Assembly (NCBI GenBank): GCA_020205615.1
Contig: CM035165.1
Location: 86,056,005 to 86,120,004, forward strand
Direction: 5' to 3'
DNA: 64,000 bases
DNA from: Panax quinquefolius
Lineage: Eukaryota > Streptophyta > Magnoliopsida > Apiales > Araliaceae
Within the stretch, counting starts at the first letter, position 1, and each line of letters starts with the position of its first letter. Position numbers and translations under genes: made by a program. The notes under the pieces were generated by a model. That model searched no databases. It was given only the letters and a program-made list of their open reading frames with translations, and had not been told where the DNA came from. Below are positions 32,518 through 43,368 of the stretch, piece by piece.

Positions 32518-33504
32518 TTAGATTTTGGCAGGATCCAGCTCAATTCCTTTGTGGCTGACTAGAAATCCTAGCAACTTGCCTAATTTAACGCCAAAGGCGC
32601 ATTTAGCTGGATTCAACTTCAAGTTGTACTTACGCAACCTGTTGAACAACTTTCTGAGATGGTCTATATGGTCATCCTCCTTCTGGGACTTGACAATGAT
32701 GTCATCCATGTAGATCTTGATCTCTTTGTGCATTAAGTCGTGGAAAAGAGCCATCATAGATCGTTGATAGGTGGCTCCAGCATTGATGAGGCCGAATGAT
32801 AACCGTCTATAGCAAAATGTTCCCCAAGGAGTGATGAAAGCAGTCTTCTCACGATCTTCCTCGGCAACCATAATCTGATGATACCCCGCAAAATAATCAG
32901 CAAAGGAGTACATGTCATATTGTGCAGTATTGTCAATGAGAATGTGGATAAATGGCACGAGAAAGCTATCTTTTAAGCAAGCTTTGTTCAAGTCCCGGTA
33001 ATCCACGCAAACTCGCACCTTCCCTCCAGGTTTAGGCACGGGCACAATGTTGGATATCCTCTCAGGATATGTAGACACCATTATGATGCCAGCTTAAAAT
33101 TATTTCACAATTTCTTCTTTCACCTTTAAACTCCATTCAGGTTTCAATCGCCTGAGCTTTTGCTTGACTGGCTTAAATCCCTCTTTAATGGGAAGGCGAT
33201 GAAGGAAAATGTCAGTGGAAAAACCCACCATGTCTTCATGAGACCACGCAAACACATCTTGGAATTGGGTTAATAGTGTAACCATGTCATTCCATTGGTT
33301 TGGGGTAAGGTCTAAACCAATCTGGATTAACTTAGGGCTTTCTAAGGTTCCGAGATTGAAAGAAGTGGTTTGATCAAGGTTGGGTTTGGGTTTTTCTTTG
33401 ACCCATTCTTGAATTTTTGGAGGCACCTCAATGTCATCCTGTATATCCACCAAGGCTGAATTCATCTCTACATCAAAGGTACAATCCTTGTGGAAAAGAG
33501 GCAC
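32518..33504 (-). pseudogene. pol: Ogre-like reverse transcriptase
   Basis: The frame from 33504 encodes the pre-RT region (D-V-F-A-W-S-H-E-D-M, P-V-K-Q-K-L-R-R-L-K-P-E-W). Two stops near 33090-33105 separate it from the RT proper (33081-32518), in the same frame. RT has V-P-V-P-K-P-G-G-K-V-R-V-C-V-D-Y-R-D-L-N, the first catalytic aspartate in S-F-A-D-Y-F-A-G-Y, F-G-L-I-N-A-G-A-T-Y-Q, and an intact Y-M-D-D at 32712-32701. Except for the two stops the RT is well kept. Confidence 0.9.
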
Positions 33505-33783
33505 CAGACGTTAAAATGATGTGCACATCTAAATTCGAGTCCTCAAAACAAAATATGCTTTCACTTAGTATATATGAAATGTGTTGATCATACACAAGTT
33601 AGCATATATCGGCAAAACAAACCGCTAATATCGTATAGAAAAGTAAGCGATTATATATCTACAGGCGAAAAGAGTTTCTCGCCACTTTACCTCGACGACC
33701 AATGCAAGGAATGCTGCTTCCAATTGGCAAGAGCAAAATCCAGGTGGACCGCAGATGATGGAGGGATTGTCATCATCCTCCTC
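33505..33783 (-). other. Spacer between protease/G-patch and RT, candidate intron
   Basis: No coding similarity is seen. Ogre elements are known to carry an intron between protease and RT. On the minus strand a possible donor GAG|GTAAAGT starts at 33690 and a possible acceptor TTTAG ends at 33529. This fits the known position, but frame continuity across it cannot be shown by eye. Confidence 0.35.
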
Positions 33784-35187
33784 CTATCCCAAATGATGGC
33801 CATTACGCTCAGTGCAATCATCATCTGGGGTGTATTTGTTGGTATGCTCGTCATGAACGATGATGCGTATGCCTGGCATCATTCGGATGACGTTTTTCTT
33901 GATTCTTCGTTCATCTTCTTCCACTGCGGGATTTGGAACAAAGATTTCTTTTCCTTTCACCGGTACCGACTTGGGATATAACATAACCATTACATTGGCT
34001 GGCACCTTTACGGGAGGTTGTGCTGACTCAGAGTTTGAAGGCGAAGATGAATGCCACATGGTTGAACCTGAAGGAATCTGCTGATGTTTATGAGGATTCC
34101 CGTGACTAGAACTAGCAGAATAGCCTAGCCCAGCTGTTCCAGCTTGTCTAGTTAAGCGAATTGGGTACTTGATACCCTGGTAATCTTTACCTAACCCTTG
34201 TCCCGACTTATGACCCAATGACATCATTTCTTGAATGGCCGACATTACCTCGGCAGAAATCTTGGGTTTGGGCAGTGGTGCTCCAATAACATGGTATTGG
34301 ATGTTGCTTATTTCAAAAGCATGAAAACTGACTGGTTCAACATCTGCATTGACATTGATGAACGGCATGTCTCTGTGCTGAGGAATCTCTGGTTCAGCGT
34401 TGACTGTGACCAGGCTATTGTTGATAAAGTATTTCAATTATTGGTGAAGAGTAGAGGGGACTGCCCCAGCCATATGAATCCATGGTTGTCCCAAGAGCAG
34501 GTTGTATCCCGAATCTATCTTGAGCATATGGAAAGATACGCAGAATGTGTGAGGACCAATTTCGATTGGCAGTTCAATTACTCCAACCGAATTTCGCCGG
34601 GTTCCATCAAAAGCTTTGATGATAGTATGGTTACTCCAAATTCGGTTGAGATTAATGTTCATCTTCACCAAGGTAGCATATGGGCAGATATTCAGAGAGG
34701 AGCCTCCATCTATTAAGACTCCCGCTACCATATATCCGGAGGACAAGACCGCAATGTGCAACGGCTTGCAATGACCGGTCCCTTCGGGTGGTATGTCATC
34801 ATCAGTGAAGGATATCACATTGTTGTTGAAAATGTGATCAACCAGATGTTGAAACTTTTCCGTGTCCACTGATGTCGTTAAATAGGCTTCTTCTAAAACC
34901 TTTAGCAAGACCTTCCAGTGATTCTCGGAGGTTAGGACCAAGTCCAAAATTGATATTTGTTGTGGAGCTTCTTTCAAGCTTAAAACCATCGTAGCTTCGT
35001 TATGACCCATAGTGCAGAGGAATTTTTCAATCTTCTCCACGAGTATTTTCCCCTTTGATTTGGTGGTAGGCTTCATCACCCGTTGGGGGAAGATACAGTG
35101 AATTTTCCTTCGACACTGTAGCAGTTGTATGTGAGGTGGATCCTTCACCTTCTCCATAATTCCACGGAACTGTGCGTAAGCTAACAA
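33784..35187 (-). pseudogene. Ogre-like protease plus G-patch domain, one in-frame stop
   Basis: A single frame runs from 35187 to 33784, interrupted by a TAA at 34440-34438. The first part has the retropepsin site L-I-D-G-G-S-S-L-N-I (D at residue 160, 34710-34708) and ends L-L-G-Q-P-W-I-H. After the stop come N-N-S-L-V-T-V and a G-patch: S-L-G-H-K-S-G-Q-G-L-G-K (about 34221-34186) to A-G-L-G-Y (about 34120). The glycines that define the G-patch are kept. G-patches bind RNA or stimulate helicases; in retroelements they are thought to aid the polyprotein's RNA handling. A Ser/Pro-rich tail follows. Confidence 0.85.
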
Positions 35188-35339
35188 TAGGATATTGTGC
35201 TTTGCACGACAAGTTGATTGGCTCGGGAACGACCACTTTTAAAGGATTGTTGATTCCCTTGAGTTAAATTATTGGCGTTGCGAGTAATGTATTAATCCCA
35301 TTAGTTTCAGTGGATATAACTGCTACCACACTTTTCCAC

Positions 35340-36226
35340 TTAGTAGGGCCTGCATCCTCACTTGCACGTAACACAATATCGTCATCTGCTAGGCGCAGGA
35401 CACCACTGTCGATTAGATTTTGAATAAGGTGGCGGAGTGCCCAACATTCTTCTGTGCTGTGACCACGAGACTGTGAGTGATATTAACATACTCCATCAGA
35501 GTTGTACCGTCCCGAACGGGGGTTGATTGGAGGTAGAAGGGAACTGATCCTTCCTTCATTGATTAACATATGAAGGATTTCCTCCATAGGTTGGCCCAGA
35601 TAGGTGAATTCCCTTTTATTGGCGAAATCCCGACGGGCTTTGGCATTTGCTCTCTTTGTCACTTTGTCTTCCAGTATTTCATTTTCTGAAAGTGACAAGG
35701 GAATATTCATGATAAGAGGTAGGAGATTGGCATGCTCCTGGCTGATTAACTGACGAGTCACTTGATGCTGATATGTCACCAGTTCCACCAATTGTTCAAT
35801 TTGTTTGCAGAGAGCTTTCATCCTTCGTTCCATTGTGAACTGGAACTTGGCATAATCCCATATGTTATCACCGTCTTTGATGGTCTGGGAGGAATCACAG
35901 CTAAAATTGGAACTCTGTCCATTGCTCCAATTAATCATGTTGACCTCTTTTTCTTTGTGTTGAGGAAGAGGGTTATCTTGAACATGAGGCTGATCGGGTT
36001 TGGTGACTACGATCTCCCCGTTGTCTATTAGGTCCTGGATCTTGTGTTTCAAGGCCCAACAATCTTGAGTATCATGTCCAGGTGCCCCGGCATGATAAGA
36101 ACATTTCCTAGCAGTATTAAAACCTCGTCCATTAGGGCTAGTTGGTGGAAGAAGATGTGTAATTTTCTTCTGTGTTGTCAGAAGATTAAGAATGTTCTCG
36201 AGGGTATCCCCTAAGGGTGTAAACAC
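35340..36226 (-). pseudogene. gag: Ogre-like gag C-terminus with duplicated zinc-finger module
   Basis: The frame from 36226 encodes FTPLGDTLENILNLL, L-L-P-P-T-S-P-N-G-R-G and then CSYHAGAPGHDTQDC followed by W-A-L-K-H-K-I-Q-D-L-I-D. A second, diverged copy follows about 640 bases later: FTYLGQPMEEILHML, L-L-P-P-I-N-P-R-S-G-R, C, a stop at about 35485, Y-H-S-Q-S-R-G-H-S-T-E-E-C-W-A-L-R-H-L-I-Q-N-L-I-D. Each module is about 75 residues and carries a CxxHxxxxGHxxxxC-like finger. Confidence 0.8.
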
Positions 36227-37405
36227 TCAAGGGCGTTTGACTTCTCCACCTTTTGGTATTGGAGGGTTTGTGGACTTTGCTGGAAAGGGAGTGTAGTTTC
36301 TCCTTTGAATAGGCATGTTTTGATTGCCTTTTTGCCTAGTAGTATCGAAAACATCTTCTTCTTTCTTTTTATGGATTCCTCCGGTTTGTTCCCATAATTT
36401 TCAAATTGGATGTGATCCGCAACAGCTTTGAGTGCATCTAGGTCTTGAATCTTTCCTGACTTCAATCCCATCTCAGCCATCTCCCCATGTTTGACCATTT
36501 CAGAAAATGGTTTGCCGATGCCGGCTAAAACTCTCTCATAGAAGGGAGCTTCTTGTATGTCTATGAAAGTCATGACCATTTCGATTCACATATGGCAGAC
36601 TAACTTGGGCAGCCAGGCGTCTCCACCTTTGGGCATACTCTCTGAAAGACTCGTTAGACTGTTTCTTGATCTTGGTAATTTGATATCGATCAAGAGCCAT
36701 CTGAGTTTGAAAGCTGTATTGAGTGAGGAAAGCATGTGCTAGCTCTTTCCAGCTATGTATTTTGGAGTTGTCTAATCTTGTGTACCACGAATGGGCTTCT
36801 CCAGTTAGACTTTTTTGGAACAATTGCATCCTGAGCTTTTTATCCTCTGTATAAGATCCAAGTTCTCCAATAAACACTTTTAAATGTGTGTAAGGATCTC
36901 CTAACTCGTCATATTTTTCAAAGTCAGGAGTTTTAAATTTTTCTGGATAATGAACACCAGGGAAAATACACAGATCTGCATATGAAACACTTCCGTGTGT
37001 TCCAATTCCTTTGATAGCGCGAAGGGTCTCTTCCATTTGGAGGACTTTCTTTTTGATGTCACCAGTGTTTGGATCTGCAGTGGGATGGGCAGAATCAAGA
37101 GTTTTGTTGGTCGTATCCAACTGTGGTTTAGGTATGGTAATGACCTGGATTCCTCCTTGTGTGGAGGATTCAGTATGTACGGGTATTTTCTGACCCTGTG
37201 TAGACTGATGTAATTCTTTGAGTAGAACAGCCAAATCTATAATCTGTTTGCTTAATCCGTCGGATGACGACATGATATAGTCTTTGTGAGAAACTGGATT
37301 AAGTTTGGTCTGGTCGGATGACGACATGATTGACTGTAGGCCTATTTCCTTTTTGGACTTTGACTGGGTAGTAGGTCTGATTGATTCCCTGCGAAAGACT
37401 TGCAT
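36211..37405 (-). pseudogene. gag: Ogre-like gag, capsid part
   Basis: From 37405 the 289-codon frame begins MQVFRRESIRPTTQSKSKKE. A coiled or helical stretch (K-K-K-V-L-Q-M-E-E-T-L-R-A-I) precedes the retrotransposon gag domain at residues 150-272: F-P-G-V-H-Y-P-E-K-F-K-T-P-D-F, W-Y-T-R-L-D, Y-A-Q-R-W-R-R-L-A. After a frameshift near 36570 the gag tail continues in the frame 36579-36211 (A-P-F-Y-E-R-V-L-A-G-I-G-K-P-F-S-E-M). A direct repeat GTCGGATGACGACATGAT (37259 and 37313) duplicates an 18-codon piece near the start. Confidence 0.9.
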
Positions 37406-37878
37406 AGTTTAGTCTCTAGGGAATGTATGTAATAACATGCTATGTGATGTGTCCATTTTAGGAATTTTTATCCTGCACAACGGGTGTCAGCTGTTTATAG
37501 CATGTTAATATGTATGTGTATGCATTTCTTCATATTTCTCATTACATGGAGATAGATATGGAATGTAAGTACAAGTAATTTGAAATGAGAGCATGAAGAG
37601 ACTTTCCTCCGTTTTGGGTTTATCAGAGGCTGACCTATCTTAGGTTAATCTCGCGGCTTTTTGGCATGAAGGTTCCCAAATCATCGCAATCTACTTGACG
37701 GGAAGTTAATCCGGTCTTTCAACTGGAGCGAATTGGGTTGTGCCTTTCCTGAGCCTCGAAGAATTAGTCTTCTCACGAGTCCAGTAATAAAACACCGATG
37801 GGATAGCCTCCTGGTGGAGGGACCACACAACATACATTCACATACATCGCGTCTCACCGTATAAAAATGATGACATGT

Positions 37879-37986
37879 GCGAAACACTAATATCACAAGC
37901 AGATAAGATGCGAAGCACTAATATCACAAGCAGTTATGGTGCGAAGCACTAGCATCACAAGCAGTTATGGTGCGAAGCACTAAGTG
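37879..37986 (-). repeat. 31 bp tandem repeat in the Ogre-like leader
   Basis: Units start GCGAA(A/G)CACTAATATCAC and are 31 bp: 37879-37909, 37910-37940, 37941-37971, then a partial copy from 37972. The leader between PBS and gag (37406-38100) otherwise shows no ORF. Confidence 0.95.
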
Positions 37987-38100
37987 CAATAAGGAAATGC
38001 ATTCGTACACATTTATCAAAATGTAAATGCAACATCCACACACAAGCAGATAATCAGTTTTGAAAAGATTGGAATAGCAGCTTAAGTCCTCTTATTGGAG

Positions 38101-38118
38101 TCCCCAGCAGAGTCGCCA
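38101..38118 (-). other. Ogre-like primer binding site
   Basis: Minus-strand TGGCGACTCTGCTGGGGA, two bases from the LTR end. From memory this is the tRNA-Arg-type site reported for Ogre elements. Confidence 0.85.
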
Positions 38119-38947
38119 CCTGTCGACGTCGGGATTTTTGGGTGTCCCTTTCTGTTACTTGTTCTTTGGTGTTCTCATTTTAGGTGAGATTTGTTTAAAA
38201 AAACAAGTGAAAAGGTCCGATACATGTATAATGTCGACGATGGACCGATAAGAGTCGCCATTGGTTTTTAAATGGTTGTACCAACACAATAGAAAAAGGT
38301 TTCACATCGACCCGATGATGTGACATCGCTAAACGAATTCGGTGAAACCGAGATTCGTTAGGGTCCGAGAACTTGGTTATGCGGGGAAGGTGTTAGCACT
38401 TCGACATCCGTGTTACCACTAAGTGACCGCCTCTTTTCAAGAAACTATTATCTGAATGTGTGTGTGTGGGTCAATGTGCTGTTATTTGGAAGTAGTGTGA
38501 GGCCTCGTTCGCACCTATATACATAGGGTTTGAATTTATGTAGAAAATTCAGTTTTTAGCAAGATATAGCAATGGCGTTTTATAAAAAGGTTTTTCAAAC
38601 CCTGATGCTCAATAGTAATTGAGACCTTTTACACTCCCATTTTATTAAGTGTGCGGCTTGGTTGATTTTATTTTACGAATGCGAGGCATTCGTATGAAAA
38701 TAATGTACAAAATAATGCCGACTTCCTCGTGGGTATGGAAACCATCTGAGGAAATTCGATACATCATGAGAATAATTTACAAGTCGCTACATACTGAAAA
38801 ATGTTCATCACGAGAACCGAATCTAGATTCAATGGGATGAATCTGTGATCACATGATTCCTAGGCTCACAAAATACTGCAGTTTATATGAAAGCGAAGAC
38901 GCAGTATATATATAAAAGCTATAAATATATATATACGATGTGGATCA

Positions 38948-39200
38948 CCAACCACGAAGCACCTCCATGGGGATCGAAATGTAAATAAAGTCATTAAAAA
39001 GTTATCAACCGCCACGGAGGAAACTCCAAAGGGACGAAATGTAAATAAAGTCAGAATACGGCCAACCGCCACGAAGGAAACTCCAAAGTGATGTAAATGT
39101 AAATAAAGTCAGAATGCGGTCAACTACCACGCAAGTAAACTCCAGCGAGATTTAAATGTAAAGAAAGCTATAAAGCGATCAACCACCACGAAGTAAACTC
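38948..39200 (-). repeat. 57-59 bp tandem repeat in the Ogre-like LTR
   Basis: Units start CCAACCACGAAG or CAACCGCCACG at about 38949, 39006, 39063, 39121 and 39180, each followed by GTAAACTCC-like text and AAATGTAAATAAAGTCA. Confidence 0.9.
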
Positions 39201-39208
39201 TGTGTGGG

Positions 39209-39211
<3 letters not shown>

Positions 39212-39277
<66 letters not shown>

Positions 39278-39332
39278 AGCAATAAACGCATCAATGTGAA
39301 ATCTGTGCTCATCGAATGTAGTTCACCCACGA

Positions 39333-39406
<74 letters not shown>

Positions 39407-39641
39407 GCGAATAAACGCATCAATATAAAATCTAGGCTCATCGAATGTAGTCCCACACGCTTTATATATATATATATATATAAGCGAGTAAACGCATAGG
39501 ATGTAAAATCCGTGCTCATCGAATAGATTCCACAACAGCTCATATATATAAGCGAGTAAACGCACTTGCATCGAGTAAACGCACTGCATCAAGTTCAGGC
39601 TCATCGAACAAAGTTCGACACACAGTTAATATATATACATG

Positions 39642-39680
<39 letters not shown>
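39212..39680. repeat. (TA)n microsatellites embedded in a longer repeat
   Basis: TA runs lie at about 39212-39271, 39338-39401, 39462-39482 and 39637-39676. They are separated by copies of GCGA-TAAACGCATCAATAT then GCTCATCGAATGTAG, so the whole unit is about 120 bp. Predicted peptides of Ile-Tyr repeats here are not genes. Confidence 0.95.
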
Positions 39681-39681
<1 letters not shown>

Positions 39682-40058
39682 CAAATAAACGCTTCAGACC
39701 GAAGTCTAGGCTCAATCGAGGCATAACTCGATAATGTTAGTCAATATATATAGACTGAAATGAAACCACGGACTGAAGTCCGGGCAAAAGCAAGCAACAT
39801 GACTCTCAACGTGTAGAAGGGTGTGTGCAAAGATGAAGAGAAAGACTCTAAAGTGTGTGAGAAGGCTTACAACTGACTGATAAAGAAGGCTTCTATATCT
39901 TTAGAGTGGGTAAACACTGACTTTTGTAGGAACAAAAGGGCTATATATGAGCTCACATGTGTTTAAAAGTGGAAAGTACACTGCATGGGGTGAGTGCAGA
40001 GCAAATTGGGCAGGGCTTCTTCGCCTTTTTCTCTTGCAAAATGGGCTGCCCAAGCCCT

Positions 40059-40067
40059 CTATTTATA
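40059..40067 (-). promoter_or_regulatory. Ogre-like LTR TATA box
   Basis: CTATTTATA on the + strand, TATAAATAG on the minus strand, within GCCCTCTATTTATAGGC. Confidence 0.65.
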
Positions 40068-40959
40068 GGCATTTTAGCCGTAGGTGTACCAGAGGCAACC
40101 CTAGTGGGCCCGGGTTTGTCGGGTTGGGTCGTCTGAAAGTATGTGCACTCAGGCACTGTAATGTCCACTCGAACTTTCATAAGTGCAATTCGGGCATCCG
40201 TTTGAGGTATACATGACCTATTTCAAACCGCCGTTGTCGAGAGTTGTACGTTGGCATGGGATTAGAGTTTGTACGAAGTCATTAAAGATGGGACGATGCC
40301 CTCCGGTCTTCAAGCTTCAACTTTCATCCGTTACCCCGCACAATAGTCACTCGGGATTGGTTAGTCTTGTGGGACCTCATTGGGTAGAGACGAGACGTGG
40401 CATCGTGTTTGACGAGATGACGATGTTGCCCCTCACCGGTGTTATCGCCGAATTGGGCTGATAAAGCAGACGTTGCTCAGACTTCATTGAGATTGGACTG
40501 CTGCAATTGTTGAAGGTCCTCATTGTCATCTTTGAGGTGTGCATGTCTTCCCGATGTTATTGCTGGGTTGGTGCAGTGTATCTCGTTGTGAGCTTTAGAG
40601 ATTGAAGTCGGTCAGATTTTGAACAAGCATTTCCGGTGTTATCGCCGAAACTGCATTCCTTGGGGTTATCACCAAGGTTGGTGGCTATTCCCATGGTTGG
40701 GACTGAGACTGGATACCTCGGGGTTATCTTCGAGATTAATCGGTCTTCTCTGGTGTGTGTTCCGGTGTTGTATCTGCATGCCTCGGGGTTACATTCGAGG
40801 TTGGATTTGTTACTCCCAGATTGCGATCCGAGGTTGATGCTGAACTTCCTATAGTATCTAGCATGGATTTGGATCGTCTTTCAGGGTTCTCTCTTAAAAG
40901 ACGAATCTGTCCTCCTGCAATGCTAGTAACAGTAGTACAGAAAATTTCGAGTGTCTACA

Positions 40960-42440
40960 CTAAACACCCCTAACATGATCCTAACAATTCCAATCACATA
41001 AACAATCAAATTTAAGAATCAAATTCAAGATTTATACCATTTTTCCAAAGTTTAACATATTTAGCAATTCTCTTCACTACGGATTCGTTACTTGACCAAA
41101 TTACTCCATTTAACTTTTGTTGATTTTGTATTCAACCAAATTAACAATGTCTAGCATCAATTAACATATTCTATCTTGCTTCAACCATAAATTTTCCAAT
41201 TCAAAACAAGTATTTTAGCACTTTTCTAAGAACTTGAAACTTGAATGTAAGAACAAATAAATGGGCATTACATTTATGAAGTTGAAATGCTAACTCTAGC
41301 TTCAATCTGCAGATTACTCAACAACACTCACACCCACAATTTCTGAATTTCATAGAGTAATCAACAAGAAGTTTGAGAATGAGAATAGCTTCATTTATAG
41401 GGAAACTTGTTGAACAAAATTGGGGCTTTGCTCAATGGAATGAAGAAGAAACTAATGGTTCATGGGAAGTTGGTTGAAAATTAAATCCTACTCACTATTC
41501 AGCCCACTCTCATCTTCGTCATTTGGAAGTTATGGATTTTGGAGAAGAAGAAGCAAGTTAGCTAGCTAACCTTTTTTTGTTTCACGTGATGAAGGGATGA
41601 TTCTCAATTTGGGACACTACCCTTTAAACTCAGCATTTAATACTACTACTAGCATACATGGGTTTATTTGATATTTGTCCACAAATGAGCATACATATAC
41701 ACTCACTCATACATTACACACATAGAATTATATAATCCATGTACATTAGTTTATTTCAAATAATATATACATTAGACTAGAATATAATTTAGTGGTCTAC
41801 CAATATTACTTTCCATAAAACTCATTATTCCAATTCTACATAAATATTAAAATAATCATTTATTAGTAAATATTCATTTATTCAAATTTAATTTCTCTAA
41901 TATGTTTAAAATACACATTTAATTACTCCCACACACATTATGATGATGTCACATAAGACTCTTCTACACAACTTAGTAAATTACATAAGTTAAGCTTACT
42001 TTTATCATATAGTTTTATATAATAATTATTCACATTCCAATGTTACACCTCATTTTATATTGAATGAAGAAACCTTATTATATATGATTACACCTTACAT
42101 GCTATTGCTCACGATAATTAAAGAATAATAATAGAAATTAGTCAACCACATTATGTCATTATTTATTTATTACTAGTACTAATTAATTTCATCCATTTCA
42201 TCATTAATTTAGTTAGTAACTTTCTCACCTCACCACTTTGTCACACTAGGCATAATTTCACAAGCTTAAACTAAGCTTCTCATCAGTTCTATCACATTAC
42301 TCAATTATCACTTGCTTATTCAATTAAATTAGTTACCACAACTCATGCCAACACTATATATATTTATATTCAAATAAATATTCAAAAAATCTTTATTCTC
42401 AATATTAATATAATTTATTTTAAAATTCATGGGTATTACA
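40960..42440 (-). repeat. LTR remnant, element-sense start TGTAATACCC
   Basis: The right end GGGTATTACA (minus-strand TGTAATACCCATGAATTTT) is a typical gypsy LTR start. A minus-strand TATA-like box TATAAATGAAG lies near 41389-41399. The left end is lost at the Ogre-like LTR, so the Ogre-like element may have inserted into it. Sequence 41640-42420 is very AT-rich with no ORF. Confidence 0.6.
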
Positions 42441-42822
42441 GGGTTGATGTGACAACTCCTTTTTGACTTACCTGACACAACAGTCTGCTTTATCACCTAA
42501 CAGTTCTGAAACGTCACTTTCAACATACTAGTAGGTAGTCACCCTTTTCTTTTGTTTCCTTGATTTACAACAAGGATGTTTGGAGAGTATATCGGAACCC
42601 TCAATTCACTACGTTTGAATTCCAGTCTTCTTTGTTTAGACATTCTCACTCATCAGACAAATGCCCTCTACGATTCGGATGTTGACCTTTATGAACTCTA
42701 AGATTACTTGGTCATAGCTTGTTTGTGGAAATCGTAGGGTGACTTGACCTTGACATCTCTTATGATTTTGAGAGTGCTCAACGTTGTACCATCTTGTACT
42801 TTGCTCTTGCAGTTTGTTCTAC
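42441..42822. other. Unidentified sequence, left part
   Basis: Joins 46210-47575 once solo LTR B is removed (target site GATCA). No reading frame or LTR end seen; it resembles the TCTACGATTTTGAG and GACTTTCTTG style of text found further right. Confidence 0.4.
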
Positions 42823-43017
42823 GATCATGTGACGCCCCCAAAATTAGGTATACATCACCCATTCTGAGTCGCCAGATACATGGTACAAAATTTAAATACA
42901 ACTTAATTTATACAACTGTTGAGCTGTCTTATAGAATACGACCACAGTTAACTGTGAGTTTTAATACAAATGTATGGAACTCTCATGGTGCCTCGACCAC
43001 AACCTTACAATGGTACT

Positions 43018-43368
43018 TTACATAAAAGTATAGTCAAATACTGTTTTAGAAACTAAAATCTTTGGGAAGTGCTCAAGGAAACCTTCGTACATGGGAGGCC
43101 ATGCGTCTAGGTTATAATAGATATCATATGGCCACAGAATTATCCTTGGTTGACCCAATAGACCCCAAAGAAAAACAAGAAGATTACTATCATCTTCTTT
43201 CCAATGGTGAGTTTTCTCTTGACATATAACTATCTCCACTGTCTCCAAGTGAATATTATATTTTAAATCAACTCCAAGATCATATAGGTAGTGCCCATAA
43301 ATATACTCAGCAAGTGGATTCGTACAACCCTGTCTTATGATAACACGAGGTTGTATGTCATTAGACAT
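43018..43368 (-). CDS. Conserved 116-codon ORF of unknown function inside solo LTR B
   Basis: Starts MSNDIQPRVIIRQGC at ATG 43368 and ends F-D-Y-T-F-M. It is the counterpart of 21398-21748, with the same length and five residue differences (C/R, A/T, H/N, E/D, F/L). There is no indel or stop in either copy, although both LTRs have many indels elsewhere. Function unknown; may be a chance ORF in a slowly changing LTR stretch. Confidence 0.4.
   Translation of the reverse strand: MSNDIQPRVIIRQGCTNPLAEYIYGHYLYDLGVDLKYNIHLETVEIVICQEKTHHWKEDDSNLLVFLWGLLGQPRIILWPYDIYYNLDAWPPMYEGFLEHFPKILVSKTVFDYTFM

Larger units (their letters stand above)
29041..40959 (-). mobile_element. Ogre/Tat-type Ty3/gypsy element, 3' LTR missing
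   Basis: On the minus strand: 5' LTR (40959-38121), PBS, leader, gag, zinc-finger modules, protease, G-patch, RT, RNase H, a second archaeal-type RNase H, integrase, and a repeat-bearing 3' untranslated part. A second RNase H before integrase and the PBS TGGCGACTCTGCTGGGGA are marks of the Tat lineage, and Ogre elements in particular. About 11.9 kb remain. No partner of the LTR is seen at the left, so the 3' end is deleted. Many frames are broken. The right flank begins CTAAA (40960-40964). Confidence 0.9.
38121..40959 (-). repeat. Ogre-like 5' LTR (about 2839 bp)
   Basis: On the + strand it begins TGTCGACGTCGGG next to the PBS and ends GAGTGTCTACA; on the minus strand it starts TGTAGACACTCG. 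It contains two internal tandem arrays (38948-39200 and 39212-39680) and a TATA box at 40059-40067. No second copy of this LTR occurs in the window. Confidence 0.9.

Noticed and set aside
37879..37986. CRISPR-like repeat array
   Set aside because: Units are directly adjacent with no spacers, and the setting is a plant retroelement leader.
39124..39604. ORFs with long Ile-Tyr runs
   Set aside because: They are translations of (TA)n microsatellites in the Ogre-like LTR.
29041..40959. Endogenous pararetrovirus
   Set aside because: Integrase, LTR and PBS are present and no movement protein is seen, so it is an LTR retrotransposon.
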